In this document: in pieces, positions 44,772-53,420 of the stretch
How the letters are laid out: each line of letters starts with the position of its first letter
How positions within the stretch are numbered: the stretch's first letter is position 1
Origin: JBPRGG01 sp051418075
GTDB lineage: Bacteria > Bacteroidota > Bacteroidia > Cytophagales > Cyclobacteriaceae
Reading direction: 5' to 3'
DNA length: 64,000 nt
Assembly: GCA_051418075.1 (NCBI GenBank)
Contig: JBPRGG010000089.1
Location: forward strand, 124,001-188,000
Translations under genes and position numbers: made by a program
The notes under the pieces: model-generated
Seen by the model: the letters and a program-made list of their open reading frames with translations, nothing else
What the model was told of the DNA's origin: nothing
Database searches by the model: none

Positions 44772-45980
44772 TTATTCCTGTATGGAAATTCTGGCTGAAT
44801 CATCCCACCTGATCGCGGCAGGGGAATTTTTATGAGGTTTTACATCTTCGGACTTTATCTTCCTTTTCAATCCAAATACCGGCCCAAGCAGAGGCACCCT
44901 TCTGATTAAAAATTCATAAATCAGCCAGGAAATACTGAATGTACCCACCACCAGGATCAAAAATTTAGGAGCCAAACCAATGGTCCACTCATAGATAAAA
45001 TAGCCGATGACTACCGTAACTGTTTGATGAAGAATGTAAAAAGGATATACCGCCTGGTTGCAATAGGCTAAATATTTACCCGGGCGTTTCAGGTATTTTG
45101 CAGCATAACCTAAAATAGTGATGATCCAGGTCCATAGATTAGCCACCTTGAGCAAAGCTTCGGTAAAATGCACCAACAAGCTATCCTGCAGAAAAAGCCA
45201 GATGATCATTAAACTGGTAAATGTTACTATACCTAATAGCAGCGTTTTGGCTTTGATTTTATCAACTACCTGCCAGAATACCTCCTTTACCTTGATCAGT
45301 AAAAATCCATAAAAGAAAAGCGTAAGGCTGCTGACAAAATTGAACCAATCCCATACCAGGTTATGGGTAATTTCAAAAAATGGTTCAAGCAATGCCTCAT
45401 ACAAATACAGCGGAATGATAAAATAAAATAAAAACCAGGGATTTGCCTGTAATGATTTTTTGATCCGGTTTAAAAATTTCCCATTTTCAGCAGCGCGGAT
45501 TTTCAGGAACATAGGGGCCAGCACTAGTGAAAAAACCAGCAGGTAAGGTAAAAACCAAAGGTGGTGCCAGCTGAAGTTTCCCTGGGGGTATATGCCAGCA
45601 AATGCCTGGCTGGTGTACCAATCAACAAAGCTTCCGGAAAAACCACCGGCATAAATACGCTCCACGTATACCTGGGGAGGAACAATGATCAGTATACCGA
45701 AGATTAATGGTATTCCCAGCCTCTTCAAACGCTCCGTCACAAACTCTCCACCACTTCGATAGGCCAGGGCATAAGCAGTACCCATTCCAGAAATGAGAAA
45801 AAGAATGGGCAGCCGCCATTGGTTGATGAATAACATGGGGTAAGTCAGCCATCCATAAATAATTTGGTTCTTGATATGCCAGTCCCAGGGAACAAAGAAC
45901 ATGCCTACATGATAAAAAATGAGCAAGCCAAAAACTATTACTCTTAGCCAGTCAAGATCGTATCTGCGAATTTTTTCCAT
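44772..45980 (-). CDS. Acyltransferase-3 family membrane protein
   Basis: A 402-residue integral membrane protein with about ten helices. The start RRYDLDWLRVIVFGLLIFYH holds the conserved D-W-LR and YH motif of acyltransferase family 3, and RLPILFLISGMGTAYALAYR is the second family block, with the putative active-site region near GNFSWHHLWFLPYLL. These enzymes move acyl or succinyl groups onto exported glycans or lipids, as in OpgC/MdoC. Substrate unknown. It has a good minus-strand promoter with an upstream G-rich repeat block, and the LytTR regulator gene lies directly upstream on the same strand. Confidence 0.85.
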   Translation of the reverse strand: MEKIRRYDLDWLRVIVFGLLIFYHVGMFFVPWDWHIKNQIIYGWLTYPMLFINQWRLPILFLISGMGTAYALAYRSGGEFVTERLKRLGIPLIFGILIIVPPQVYVERIYAGGFSGSFVDWYTSQAFAGIYPQGNFSWHHLWFLPYLLVFSLVLAPMFLKIRAAENGKFLNRIKKSLQANPWFLFYFIIPLYLYEALLEPFFEITHNLVWDWFNFVSSLTLFFYGFLLIKVKEVFWQVVDKIKAKTLLLGIVTFTSLMIIWLFLQDSLLVHFTEALLKVANLWTWIITILGYAAKYLKRPGKYLAYCNQAVYPFYILHQTVTVVIGYFIYEWTIGLAPKFLILVVGTFSISWLIYEFLIRRVPLLGPVFGLKRKIKSEDVKPHKNSPAAIRWDDSARISIQE

Positions 45981-45999
45981 AGTTATAAAAATTTTATTC

Positions 46000-46030
46000 C
46001 AAAATTATGGGGTTGGCAGAAAGCAGACAA
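46000..46030 (-). promoter_or_regulatory. Bacteroidota-type promoter of the acyltransferase gene
   Basis: Read on the minus strand, TAATTTTG at 46007-46000 matches the -7 consensus TAnnTTTG, and TTG at 46030-46028 lies 20 bases upstream, the spacing expected for the -33 element. The predicted transcript starts about 13 bases before the ATG at 45980. Confidence 0.6.
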
Positions 46031-46081
46031 TGCCTGTGGGGTGGATGGCAAGGTTTTGGGGCCAGCTACATGGGGTTTGGG
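46007..46081. repeat. G-rich repeat block upstream of the acyltransferase promoter
   Basis: Four GGGG runs occur at 46009, 46038, 46058 and 46072. ATGGGGTTGG (46007-46016) and ATGGGGTTTGGG (46070-46081) are near-copies, with GGGGTGGATGG and TTTTGGGGCC between them. The block overlaps and precedes the minus-strand promoter and stands out from the AT-rich surroundings. It could be a binding site for the adjacent LytTR regulator, or form a G-quadruplex; neither is shown. Confidence 0.45.
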
Positions 46082-46221
46082 TTAAGTGATAGACTTTGGG
46101 ATGATTGACAAATCAGGAAATCATGGATTTTTGAAACAATAAAGAATTTTACTTCATTGCTTCACTGGTTGTTTTGAACAGATCCTGATAAAAGACCATT
46201 TAAAATGGCAAATTGGTATTT

Positions 46222-47067
46222 TCATTTCTCCCGCATCCTTTCATTAAAGTCTTTTAAATGACTGCGTGAAACAGGTACTTTGAAATCCAGGTGCTGCATT
46301 AAAAGCTGATAGCCCTGGGCATTGCCTTCAATGTTTTGTATGTACTTGATGTTCACTAAAAAGGAACGATGGGTTTTTTGCAGAAAAGGGTAATCTGCCA
46401 ATTGTTCATTTAAAGTTGACAGGCTGATTCGTTTCACCAGCCGGATCAATTTTTCATTCTGCAACAGATAAAACTCTACATAATTACCCTCTGCTTTGGC
46501 ACAAATCAACTGGTCAGGTATTAATTCAAAGTCATCGGATCTGATATGAGTAATGATCAGCTTTCTGGTTAAGCTCCCTAACTTATCAGGCAATTCTAAT
46601 TCTTGGGCTTGTTGAGAATGACGGCGGGTAAGCCAGTTGATATTGATGAAGAACACTAAAACAAAAATCACCGCACCGGATAAATAAGCATGCCATACTT
46701 CCTCCCATAGCAGTGACAATTCCCGGTTGTAGGGATTATCATAAATGATATCGCGAATAGCCCACTCTCCAAGACCTATTAGCAAAAGTAAAATAGCTAT
46801 GGTAAGCATTTCCTTATAAACTTTCCAATCATCTTCATTAATATACCGGCTAATCAACAGAAAGTACAACAAATAAATGATTGCCGCCACACCTACATGG
46901 AACAAACTGATAATGGCATAGCTGAACTTATGCTCTTCGGGAGTACGCTGAAAAGGGATGAGCAAATATTCAAAAAGAAAGCCTACTAATACAATCAAAA
47001 GTGTGATACGCCAAAGTGATTTTCCCTGGTGGTAAAAAGGATATGGTTGCCTTAAAAAATAGAGCAT
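46222..47067 (-). CDS. Membrane-bound LytTR-domain transcription regulator
   Basis: A 281-residue protein. The first 170 residues contain about four transmembrane helices (TLLIVLVGFLFEYLLI, VAAIIYLLYFLLI, AILLLLIGLGEWAI, AVIFVLVFFININW). The LytTR DNA-binding domain spans about 190-281: LICAKAEGNYVEFYL, KRISLSTLNEQLADYPFLQK and THRSFLVNIKYIQNIEG, which is the usual core, ending VSRSHLKDFNERM. It has no receiver domain, so it senses a membrane or envelope signal directly, or is constitutive. The next gene downstream on the same strand is the acyltransferase, the likeliest target. Confidence 0.88.
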   Translation of the reverse strand: MLYFLRQPYPFYHQGKSLWRITLLIVLVGFLFEYLLIPFQRTPEEHKFSYAIISLFHVGVAAIIYLLYFLLISRYINEDDWKVYKEMLTIAILLLLIGLGEWAIRDIIYDNPYNRELSLLWEEVWHAYLSGAVIFVLVFFININWLTRRHSQQAQELELPDKLGSLTRKLIITHIRSDDFELIPDQLICAKAEGNYVEFYLLQNEKLIRLVKRISLSTLNEQLADYPFLQKTHRSFLVNIKYIQNIEGNAQGYQLLMQHLDFKVPVSRSHLKDFNERMREK

Positions 47068-47116
47068 GTGCTAAGTTTTGTCTTAAAATTAAATAATTCA
47101 CCAGTTGATTTTAGCA

Positions 47117-47124
47117 CAAAAATA
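47117..47124 (-). promoter_or_regulatory. Possible -7 box for the LytTR gene
   Basis: On the minus strand the sequence reads TATTTTTG, a match to TAnnTTTG, 50 bases before the LytTR start codon. A TTG lies 24 bases upstream, slightly beyond usual spacing. The divergent GH5 gene shares this region. Confidence 0.4.
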
Positions 47125-47201
47125 AAATTAGTGGGGAAATAATGGCTTCAATAAACTTTCCGGAATGATAATTTGGCTGGAATTGTTATTATTGTACAGC
47201 T

Positions 47202-49154
47202 ATGAAAAAGGTAATTGTTATTTTGCTCGTTGTCGCTCCATTTTTAGCCGGAGCCCAAGTGCCTTTTCACAAAGGTGTCAATCTGACCAATTGGTTTCAG
47301 GCCCCATCTGCTCAACAGGTTCAGTTCACCCGTTTCACCAAACAGGATTTTATCAATATCAAAAGTCTGGGTTGTGACGTAATACGTTTACCCATCAACT
47401 TGCATTACATGACTGATGGCAGTCCGGAATATTCCATTGACCCCCTTTTCTACGAATTTATGGATCAGGTAGTTGAATGGGCAGAAGAATTGGAAATACA
47501 CCTGATCCTGGATAACCACACTTTTGATCCTGCAGTGGATACCAGTCCAGACGTTGAACCCATTCTGATTGCGGTATGGTCGCAGTTAGCAGCTCATTAT
47601 CAGGACCGCTCCGATTTCCTTTATTATGAAATTCTGAATGAACCTCATGGCATAACAGACCAGGAATGGGGATCAATACAGGGTAAAGTTATTTCTGCCA
47701 TCCGGCAAGCAGATCAAAAACATACAATTATCGTTGGTGGGGCAGGATGGAACAGCTTTTATAATCTGCAATATCTGCCCCATTACCAGGATGACAACCT
47801 GATCTACACCTTTCACTTTTACGATCCTTTCCTGTTTACCCATCAGGGTGCCAGTTGGGTGAACCCATCTCTGGTACCGCTGTCGGGTATGCCTTTTCCC
47901 TACCAGGCAGAAGCTATGCCAGGCCTTCCGGCTGAACATGAAGGAACCTGGATAGAAAATGAATATTATAATTATCATCAAAAAGGCACTGTGGAGCATC
48001 TCAAGGAATTAATTGATATAGCAGTGGCATTCCGGGAAGCCAGAAATGTGCCTGTATTTTGTGGTGAATTTGGGGTATATATGCCCAACAGTCCTGCTTC
48101 GGACCGGGTTTATTGGTACCAGGAGGTAAGCCAGTACCTGACAGACCAAAACATCCCCTGGACGAGCTGGGATTATACAGGTGGTTTTGGGATTTTTGAG
48201 GAAGGTGACCTAAACCTGTTCGATCATCATCTAAACACTCCATTGCTTCAGGCTCTGGACTTACAAGTACCGGAACAAACCCCCTATGTGTCCCAACCCA
48301 CCAGCGAAGGTTTTAAGATCTATGCAGATTATATAGGTCAAAACCTGGTGGAAGCAAGCCATGGAAACCATGAATTAAATTTTTATGCCACCACCCATCC
48401 CAACAATGGCAAATACTGCATTTACTGGTCTGATGCTGAACAATATAACCATATTGGATTTAACTTTGTTCCTGACCAGGACCTGTCTCAAATAGTCCAC
48501 GAAAATTATGCCCTTGATTTCTTAATCAGAGGAAATACCCCCGGAAGTAAAATTGATGTGCGGTTTGTAGATACAAAAACCAGTAAGACTGATCATCCCT
48601 GGAGGATGCGATTTGTAATAGATGAAAGCCTGGTGAATTGGGATAACCAGTGGCATCATATCCACCTGCCTTTAAAAGAATTCACTGAACAGGGTGCCTG
48701 GGATGATGGATGGTTTGAGCCTGAAGGAAAATTTAACTGGGCAGAAACAGACCGTTTTGAGATAGTGGCTGAACATCAATCTTTATACGGAGCAAAATTC
48801 TGGCTGGACAATATATTCATTACTGATTACGACACAGCCAGGGTTCTAGAAACCAACATCATTACAAGTCTCAATTTACCCGACAGGCACCATCAGGTGC
48901 GTGTTTTTCCCAATCCGGCCGGCAATTATTTGTCTTTGAATTATTGGGTTCAAAGTCCGGGGAATGTAAAAATGGATATCCTGGATCTTTCTGGTCAGAA
49001 AATATTGAGCTTATTTGATCAGGATCAATTACCAGGTTTTTACCAGCAAGAATGGTTTAAATCAGACTCCAATTGGCCGGAAACGCCCGGCATTTATCTG
49101 CTTTCCTTTAAAACCACCAGTTACAGCAGGGTTTTTAAGCTCATGATCAAGTAA
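47202..49154 (+). CDS. Secreted GH5 family glycanase (cellulase-like) with T9SS C-terminal tail
   Basis: A 650-residue secreted enzyme that hydrolyses beta-1,4-glucans or mannans. A signal peptide (MKKVIVILLVVAPFLAGAQ) precedes the GH5 barrel: FHKGVNLTNWFQA, IRLPINLHY, the acid/base Glu147 in YEILNEPHG, HFYDPF and the nucleophile Glu289 in VFCGEFGVY. Residues about 365-545 form a beta-sandwich-like module, possibly carbohydrate-binding. The last 85 residues (VRVFPNPAGNYLSLNYW, then DLSGQKILSLF, ending GIYLLSFKTT and VFKLMIK) are a type A T9SS sorting domain, so the enzyme is exported by the system to which SprE in this window belongs. Confidence 0.92.
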   Translation: MKKVIVILLVVAPFLAGAQVPFHKGVNLTNWFQAPSAQQVQFTRFTKQDFINIKSLGCDVIRLPINLHYMTDGSPEYSIDPLFYEFMDQVVEWAEELEIHLILDNHTFDPAVDTSPDVEPILIAVWSQLAAHYQDRSDFLYYEILNEPHGITDQEWGSIQGKVISAIRQADQKHTIIVGGAGWNSFYNLQYLPHYQDDNLIYTFHFYDPFLFTHQGASWVNPSLVPLSGMPFPYQAEAMPGLPAEHEGTWIENEYYNYHQKGTVEHLKELIDIAVAFREARNVPVFCGEFGVYMPNSPASDRVYWYQEVSQYLTDQNIPWTSWDYTGGFGIFEEGDLNLFDHHLNTPLLQALDLQVPEQTPYVSQPTSEGFKIYADYIGQNLVEASHGNHELNFYATTHPNNGKYCIYWSDAEQYNHIGFNFVPDQDLSQIVHENYALDFLIRGNTPGSKIDVRFVDTKTSKTDHPWRMRFVIDESLVNWDNQWHHIHLPLKEFTEQGAWDDGWFEPEGKFNWAETDRFEIVAEHQSLYGAKFWLDNIFITDYDTARVLETNIITSLNLPDRHHQVRVFPNPAGNYLSLNYWVQSPGNVKMDILDLSGQKILSLFDQDQLPGFYQQEWFKSDSNWPETPGIYLLSFKTTSYSRVFKLMIK

Positions 49155-49207
49155 AAAGCCTCATCTAGAAGTCCGTTTTTAACCATAATTCTTCTGGTAA
49201 AGGCTTT
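49155..49207. terminator. Possible bidirectional terminator between GH5 and uvrC
   Basis: AAAGCCT (49155-49161) pairs with AGGCTTT (49201-49207) across a 39-base interior that holds a weaker pairing between CTAGAAG and CTTCTGG. It lies immediately after the GH5 stop, between convergent genes. Weak by the usual terminator standards. Confidence 0.35.
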
Positions 49208-49226
49208 GATAACCAGCTGCTTATGA

Positions 49227-51053
49227 TCAACTCCTTGGGTAATTTTCCTGTTTTAAATGATCCTGCAGCAATTTAGCCTTATCCGCTCCTATCAGCAGCT
49301 TCAGTTGTTCGAAATCTGCATTCCTGATATTTTTAATGGACCTGAAATTTTGTAAAAGCTTGTCTACACTTTTTTTACCAATCCCTTTAATATGCTCCAG
49401 GTCTGATGAAAACGAAGCTTTGCTTCTTTTTTGACGGTGGAAAGTTATAGCAAACCGATGGGCCTCATCCCTTACTTTTTGCAATAGTTTTAAGGATTCA
49501 GATTTTTTATTGATGTGTAGTGGGATCTGATCCTCCGGAAAATAAATTTCCTCCAGCTTTTTGGCAATTCCCACAATGGCAATCTTCCCATAAATATCCA
49601 GTTCTTTCAGGGCTTCCACCGCAGAGCTAAGTTGTCCTTTTCCTCCATCTATCACGATCAGGTCAGGCAAATTTTTTTCTTCAATGATGAGGCGATGGTA
49701 CCGGCGAAAGACGATTTCTTTCATGGAAGCAAAGTCGTTTGGCCCCTCAACCGTTTTAATATTAAACTTACGGTATTCTTTTTTGGCAGGTTTGGCATTA
49801 ATAAAACACACCATTGAAGCCACCGGATTAGACCCCTGCAAGTTGGAATTATCAAAGCACTCTATCTGTTTGGGAAGGTTTTTCAAATGCAGATCGCCTT
49901 GCAGGGACTTCAGAATACGGATCTCACGGGGATCTTGATCGGCCACATATTTTAGCCTTTCCTTTTTATAAAAAAGGGCATTTTTAATAGAAAGATCCAC
50001 CAGCTTTTTCTTATCCCCGATTTTGGGTTGGATAATATTCAGGTCATAGGTTTCTTCCAGTGCAACATTGGTCAATATTTCCGGGGCCTTGCTTTCATAC
50101 TTGCTCCTCAGGTCAACCATCAGCAAAGAGAGAATATCTGCATCTGTTTCATTCAATTTTTTCTTTACCTCTACTGTTTGGGTAATTGTAATCGCCCCAC
50201 TTTTAATCTTGAGGAAATTCACAAAGGCAGATTTTTGATCAGATACAATGGTAAAAACATCCGTATCATCGATTTTCTGATTCACAACCACTGATTTGGA
50301 TTGGAATTTGTCCAGCAATTCCAACTTGATCTTAAATTCCTGGGCCCGTTCAAATTCCATCTGGCTGGCAGCCAATTGCATCTTTTCCTTGAAATAGTTT
50401 TTAACCAGGTTGATATTGCCTTTCAGAATATTCACCGCCTGTTCTACATCCTTCCTGTAGTCTTCCCCCGATTGCAATCCTTCGCAGGGGCCTTTGCATT
50501 TTCCAATATGATAATCCAGGCAAATTTTAAATTTTCCTGCCAAAATGGTATCAGGCTGAAGATTAAGCTTACAGGTTCTGATGAAGTAAAGATTACGGAT
50601 CAGGTCCAGCACATTGTTCATAGCACGAACGCTGGCATAAGGACCAAAATAGGTGCCTTTTTCCGGTTCTACCCGCCTGGTAGCATAAATACGGGGAAAA
50701 GTTTCATTGGTAACGCAAATATAAGGAAATGTCTTATCATCCCTCAACATGATGTTGTATTTGGGATGATTGCTTTTGATCAGGTTATTTTCCAGCAAAA
50801 GGGCATCAAATTCAGAATTTACTATGGTAACCTCAATATGGTTCACTTCAGAAACCATTTTTTTGGTTTTCCGATCCTTATAAACTGAATGATTAAAATA
50901 ACTGCTTACCCTTTTTTTAATGCTTTTGGCCTTGCCTACATAAATCAAGGTTTGAGTCTGGTCGTAAAACTTATAGATACCCGGTTTGTCAGGTAACTGC
51001 AATACCTGATCCCTGGTAAAAAAAATAGGTGTTTCCATTCCCTCACCTGCCAT
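49227..51053 (-). CDS. uvrC: Excinuclease ABC subunit C
   Basis: Makes the two incisions around a DNA lesion in nucleotide excision repair, with UvrAB. 608 residues, normal. The GIY-YIG nuclease is at about 18-95 (DKPGIYKFYD, IYVGKAKSIKKRVSSYF), the UVR motif near 205-240, the RNase H-like endonuclease with IECFDNSNLQGSNPVASMV and LIVIDGGKGQLSSAV, and a helix-hairpin-helix pair at the end (HIKGIGKKSVDKLLQNF). ATG 51053 lies three bases after the PBP1A stop; ATG 51038 in the same frame has a purine-rich AGGTGAGGGA before it and could be the true start. Third gene of the sprE operon. Confidence 0.95.
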   Translation of the reverse strand: MAGEGMETPIFFTRDQVLQLPDKPGIYKFYDQTQTLIYVGKAKSIKKRVSSYFNHSVYKDRKTKKMVSEVNHIEVTIVNSEFDALLLENNLIKSNHPKYNIMLRDDKTFPYICVTNETFPRIYATRRVEPEKGTYFGPYASVRAMNNVLDLIRNLYFIRTCKLNLQPDTILAGKFKICLDYHIGKCKGPCEGLQSGEDYRKDVEQAVNILKGNINLVKNYFKEKMQLAASQMEFERAQEFKIKLELLDKFQSKSVVVNQKIDDTDVFTIVSDQKSAFVNFLKIKSGAITITQTVEVKKKLNETDADILSLLMVDLRSKYESKAPEILTNVALEETYDLNIIQPKIGDKKKLVDLSIKNALFYKKERLKYVADQDPREIRILKSLQGDLHLKNLPKQIECFDNSNLQGSNPVASMVCFINAKPAKKEYRKFNIKTVEGPNDFASMKEIVFRRYHRLIIEEKNLPDLIVIDGGKGQLSSAVEALKELDIYGKIAIVGIAKKLEEIYFPEDQIPLHINKKSESLKLLQKVRDEAHRFAITFHRQKRSKASFSSDLEHIKGIGKKSVDKLLQNFRSIKNIRNADFEQLKLLIGADKAKLLQDHLKQENYPRS

Positions 51054-51056
51054 AGA

Positions 51057-53420
51057 CTAGAAAATGTCTTCTTCATTTACATCATCAATCACCCGGTTTT
51101 GATCAACTTGAATAGAATCTTCCTGATTTTCTGCCATCACTGAGCCACTATTATATTTGCTGCAATCCAACTCCACGGATAACTTTTTATTTGGCCGTTT
51201 AAAAGCACCTTTTTCATAACCCAGTGCCGGATCCTCGTAAACATTCAACATGAAATTTTCCCATATGGGCATGGCTGTGCGAGCTCCCTGACCTTCGTAC
51301 CAGTTTCGGAAGTGAATACTTCGTTCATCACCGCCCACCCAGGCGCCTGCTACCAGGTCTTTGGTTACGCCAATAAACCAACCATCCGAAGCATTTTGGG
51401 TGGTTCCTGTTTTGGCCCCTATCTCATTCTCTTCCCGCAGGGAGTAATCAAGCCCCAGGGCAGTTCCACCGGATTCCTGGGTAGCGCCCATCAGCATATG
51501 CAGCATCAAAAAAGCAGTTTCTTCGTTCAGGGCTTCATGAGTCTCGGGATAAAATGTATAAACATTACCACTTTTATCTTCGATCTTAGTCACAAAGCGG
51601 GGTTTGATATAGGTGCCCTGATTGACAAAAGTGCTGTATGCACCTACCATTTCATATACTGACACATCACCACCAGCTCCAAGGCAAAGTGAAGGAACAG
51701 CCTCTAAAGGACTTTGAATGCCCAGTCTTTTAGCATACTCTACTACAGTAGCCGGACCAATTTTTTTCATCACAAAAGCAGTGGCCGAATTCACCGAACG
51801 GGCCATTGCCTGCCTCAGGGTGAGTTGCTCACCGGTATATTTTCCATCGGAATTGGAGGGTGTCCAGGTGGGAGGCTCCTGGCCTGGCATGCTGAACGTA
51901 ACCGGGGCATCTACCACCGGATAACAGGGAGAAAAGTAATTGTCAATGGCTGCAGTATATACAATCGGTTTAAAAGTGGAACCTGGTTGCCTTCTGCCTT
52001 GCATGACATGGTCATACTTGAAAAATTTGTGGTTAATCCCCCCTACCCAGGCTTTGACTGCACCATTATGTGGATTCATGGCCATAAAACCTGTTTGTAA
52101 AAACCTTTTATAGTATTTGATCGAATCAATAGGTGACAGTACTGTATCTTTTTCACCATTCCAGGTAAAGACCCGCATTTTTTTGGGTTTATTCATCAGA
52201 ATATCAACTGAATCTGATTGTTTACCATATTTCTTGACCAGATCCCTGTATTGAGAGGTCCTGGTTGCTATATTTTCCACAAAATTCTTAATCTCCCTCC
52301 CGTTTTCATCAATCCAGGGATTTCTGCCCTCCCAATGATTATTGAAGCGTTCCTGTAACAATGACATTTGTTCAGCTACTGCATTTTCAGCATATTGCTG
52401 CATACGGCTATCCAGGGTAGTATATATCTTCAAACCATCAGCAAAAAGATCATAGTCATGTTCTTCACACCAATTAAGCAGAAAATTCCGGATCACTGAC
52501 CTGAAATAGGTAGCCATCCCCTGATTATGACTTTCTACATTATACTCCAGTTCGATGGGTTGCTGCTTGATGGAGTCAGCCGCCACCGGATCTACAAAGC
52601 CATACTTTTTCATCTGGTTGATCACGGTATTTCTGCGAACCAGGGCATTGTCATAATTGTATACCGGGCTGTAACGGGTAGGAGCTTGTAAAAGACCTAC
52701 CAGCATGGCAGACTCCTTCACGTTTAAACTATCCGGGTCTTTATTGAAAAATGTACGGGATGCTACTTTTATACCAAATGAATTACTACCAAAATCCACT
52801 GTATTAAGGTACATGGATAATATTTCCTTTTTGGTATAATCTCTTTCCAACTGGATGGAAACGATCCATTCCTTCACTTTATCCACATATTTTCCCAATC
52901 CATTGATCTGGTGCAGCTTGCCTTTATACTCTTCGCTACGATTGAAGAAAATATTTTCTGCCAATTGCTGGGTGAGGGTACTTCCCCCACCGGCAAAGTT
53001 GAAAGTGAGCTTGCCTATAGCTGCTCGTAACACACCTTTCAGGTCTACCCCAGAGTGATTTACAAAACGAATGTCCTCTGTAGCCATCAGGGCATTCACC
53101 AGATTGGGAGACAATTCATCAAAATCTACCTGACTCCGGTTCTCTCTGAAATATTTTCCCATCAGCACCTGATCGGCTGAGTATAATTCTGAAGAAAGAT
53201 TATTTTCATCTTCAGGGTTCTCCAGCATTTCATAACTGGGAAATTCACCATACAGATCAGCAAAATTGACACTGACACTGTATATGAATATGATGCTCAG
53301 TATCAGCAAGGAAGCAAAGCCGATCCATAAACCCTTGACAATACCGTTGTAAAGGCCCTTGTTATTGGCACTGCCTGAGCCTTTGAATTTATTAATAATG
53401 TTTGTTAAAAAACGTGACAT
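51057..53420 (-). CDS. Class A penicillin-binding protein (PBP1A type)
   Basis: Bifunctional peptidoglycan synthase that polymerises glycan strands and crosslinks peptides at the outer face of the inner membrane. 787 residues: one membrane helix (LWIGFASLLILSIIFIYSVS), a GT51 domain with ATEDIRFVNHSGVD (catalytic Glu115) and GGGSTLTQQLAENIFF, then the transpeptidase with GRRQPGSTFKPIVY (SxxK nucleophile), the SVNSA SxN motif, and AKTGTTQNASDGWFIG (KTG). All catalytic motifs are intact. The start overlaps the end of sprE by 29 bases and uvrC follows after three bases, so these are one operon. Confidence 0.94.
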   Translation of the reverse strand: MSRFLTNIINKFKGSGSANNKGLYNGIVKGLWIGFASLLILSIIFIYSVSVNFADLYGEFPSYEMLENPEDENNLSSELYSADQVLMGKYFRENRSQVDFDELSPNLVNALMATEDIRFVNHSGVDLKGVLRAAIGKLTFNFAGGGSTLTQQLAENIFFNRSEEYKGKLHQINGLGKYVDKVKEWIVSIQLERDYTKKEILSMYLNTVDFGSNSFGIKVASRTFFNKDPDSLNVKESAMLVGLLQAPTRYSPVYNYDNALVRRNTVINQMKKYGFVDPVAADSIKQQPIELEYNVESHNQGMATYFRSVIRNFLLNWCEEHDYDLFADGLKIYTTLDSRMQQYAENAVAEQMSLLQERFNNHWEGRNPWIDENGREIKNFVENIATRTSQYRDLVKKYGKQSDSVDILMNKPKKMRVFTWNGEKDTVLSPIDSIKYYKRFLQTGFMAMNPHNGAVKAWVGGINHKFFKYDHVMQGRRQPGSTFKPIVYTAAIDNYFSPCYPVVDAPVTFSMPGQEPPTWTPSNSDGKYTGEQLTLRQAMARSVNSATAFVMKKIGPATVVEYAKRLGIQSPLEAVPSLCLGAGGDVSVYEMVGAYSTFVNQGTYIKPRFVTKIEDKSGNVYTFYPETHEALNEETAFLMLHMLMGATQESGGTALGLDYSLREENEIGAKTGTTQNASDGWFIGVTKDLVAGAWVGGDERSIHFRNWYEGQGARTAMPIWENFMLNVYEDPALGYEKGAFKRPNKKLSVELDCSKYNSGSVMAENQEDSIQVDQNRVIDDVNEEDIF

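Noticed and set aside
46007..46081. G-quadruplex as the main explanation of the GGGG runs
   Set aside because: The runs are 14 to 29 bases apart, long for a stable quadruplex, and an operator reading fits the promoter context better.
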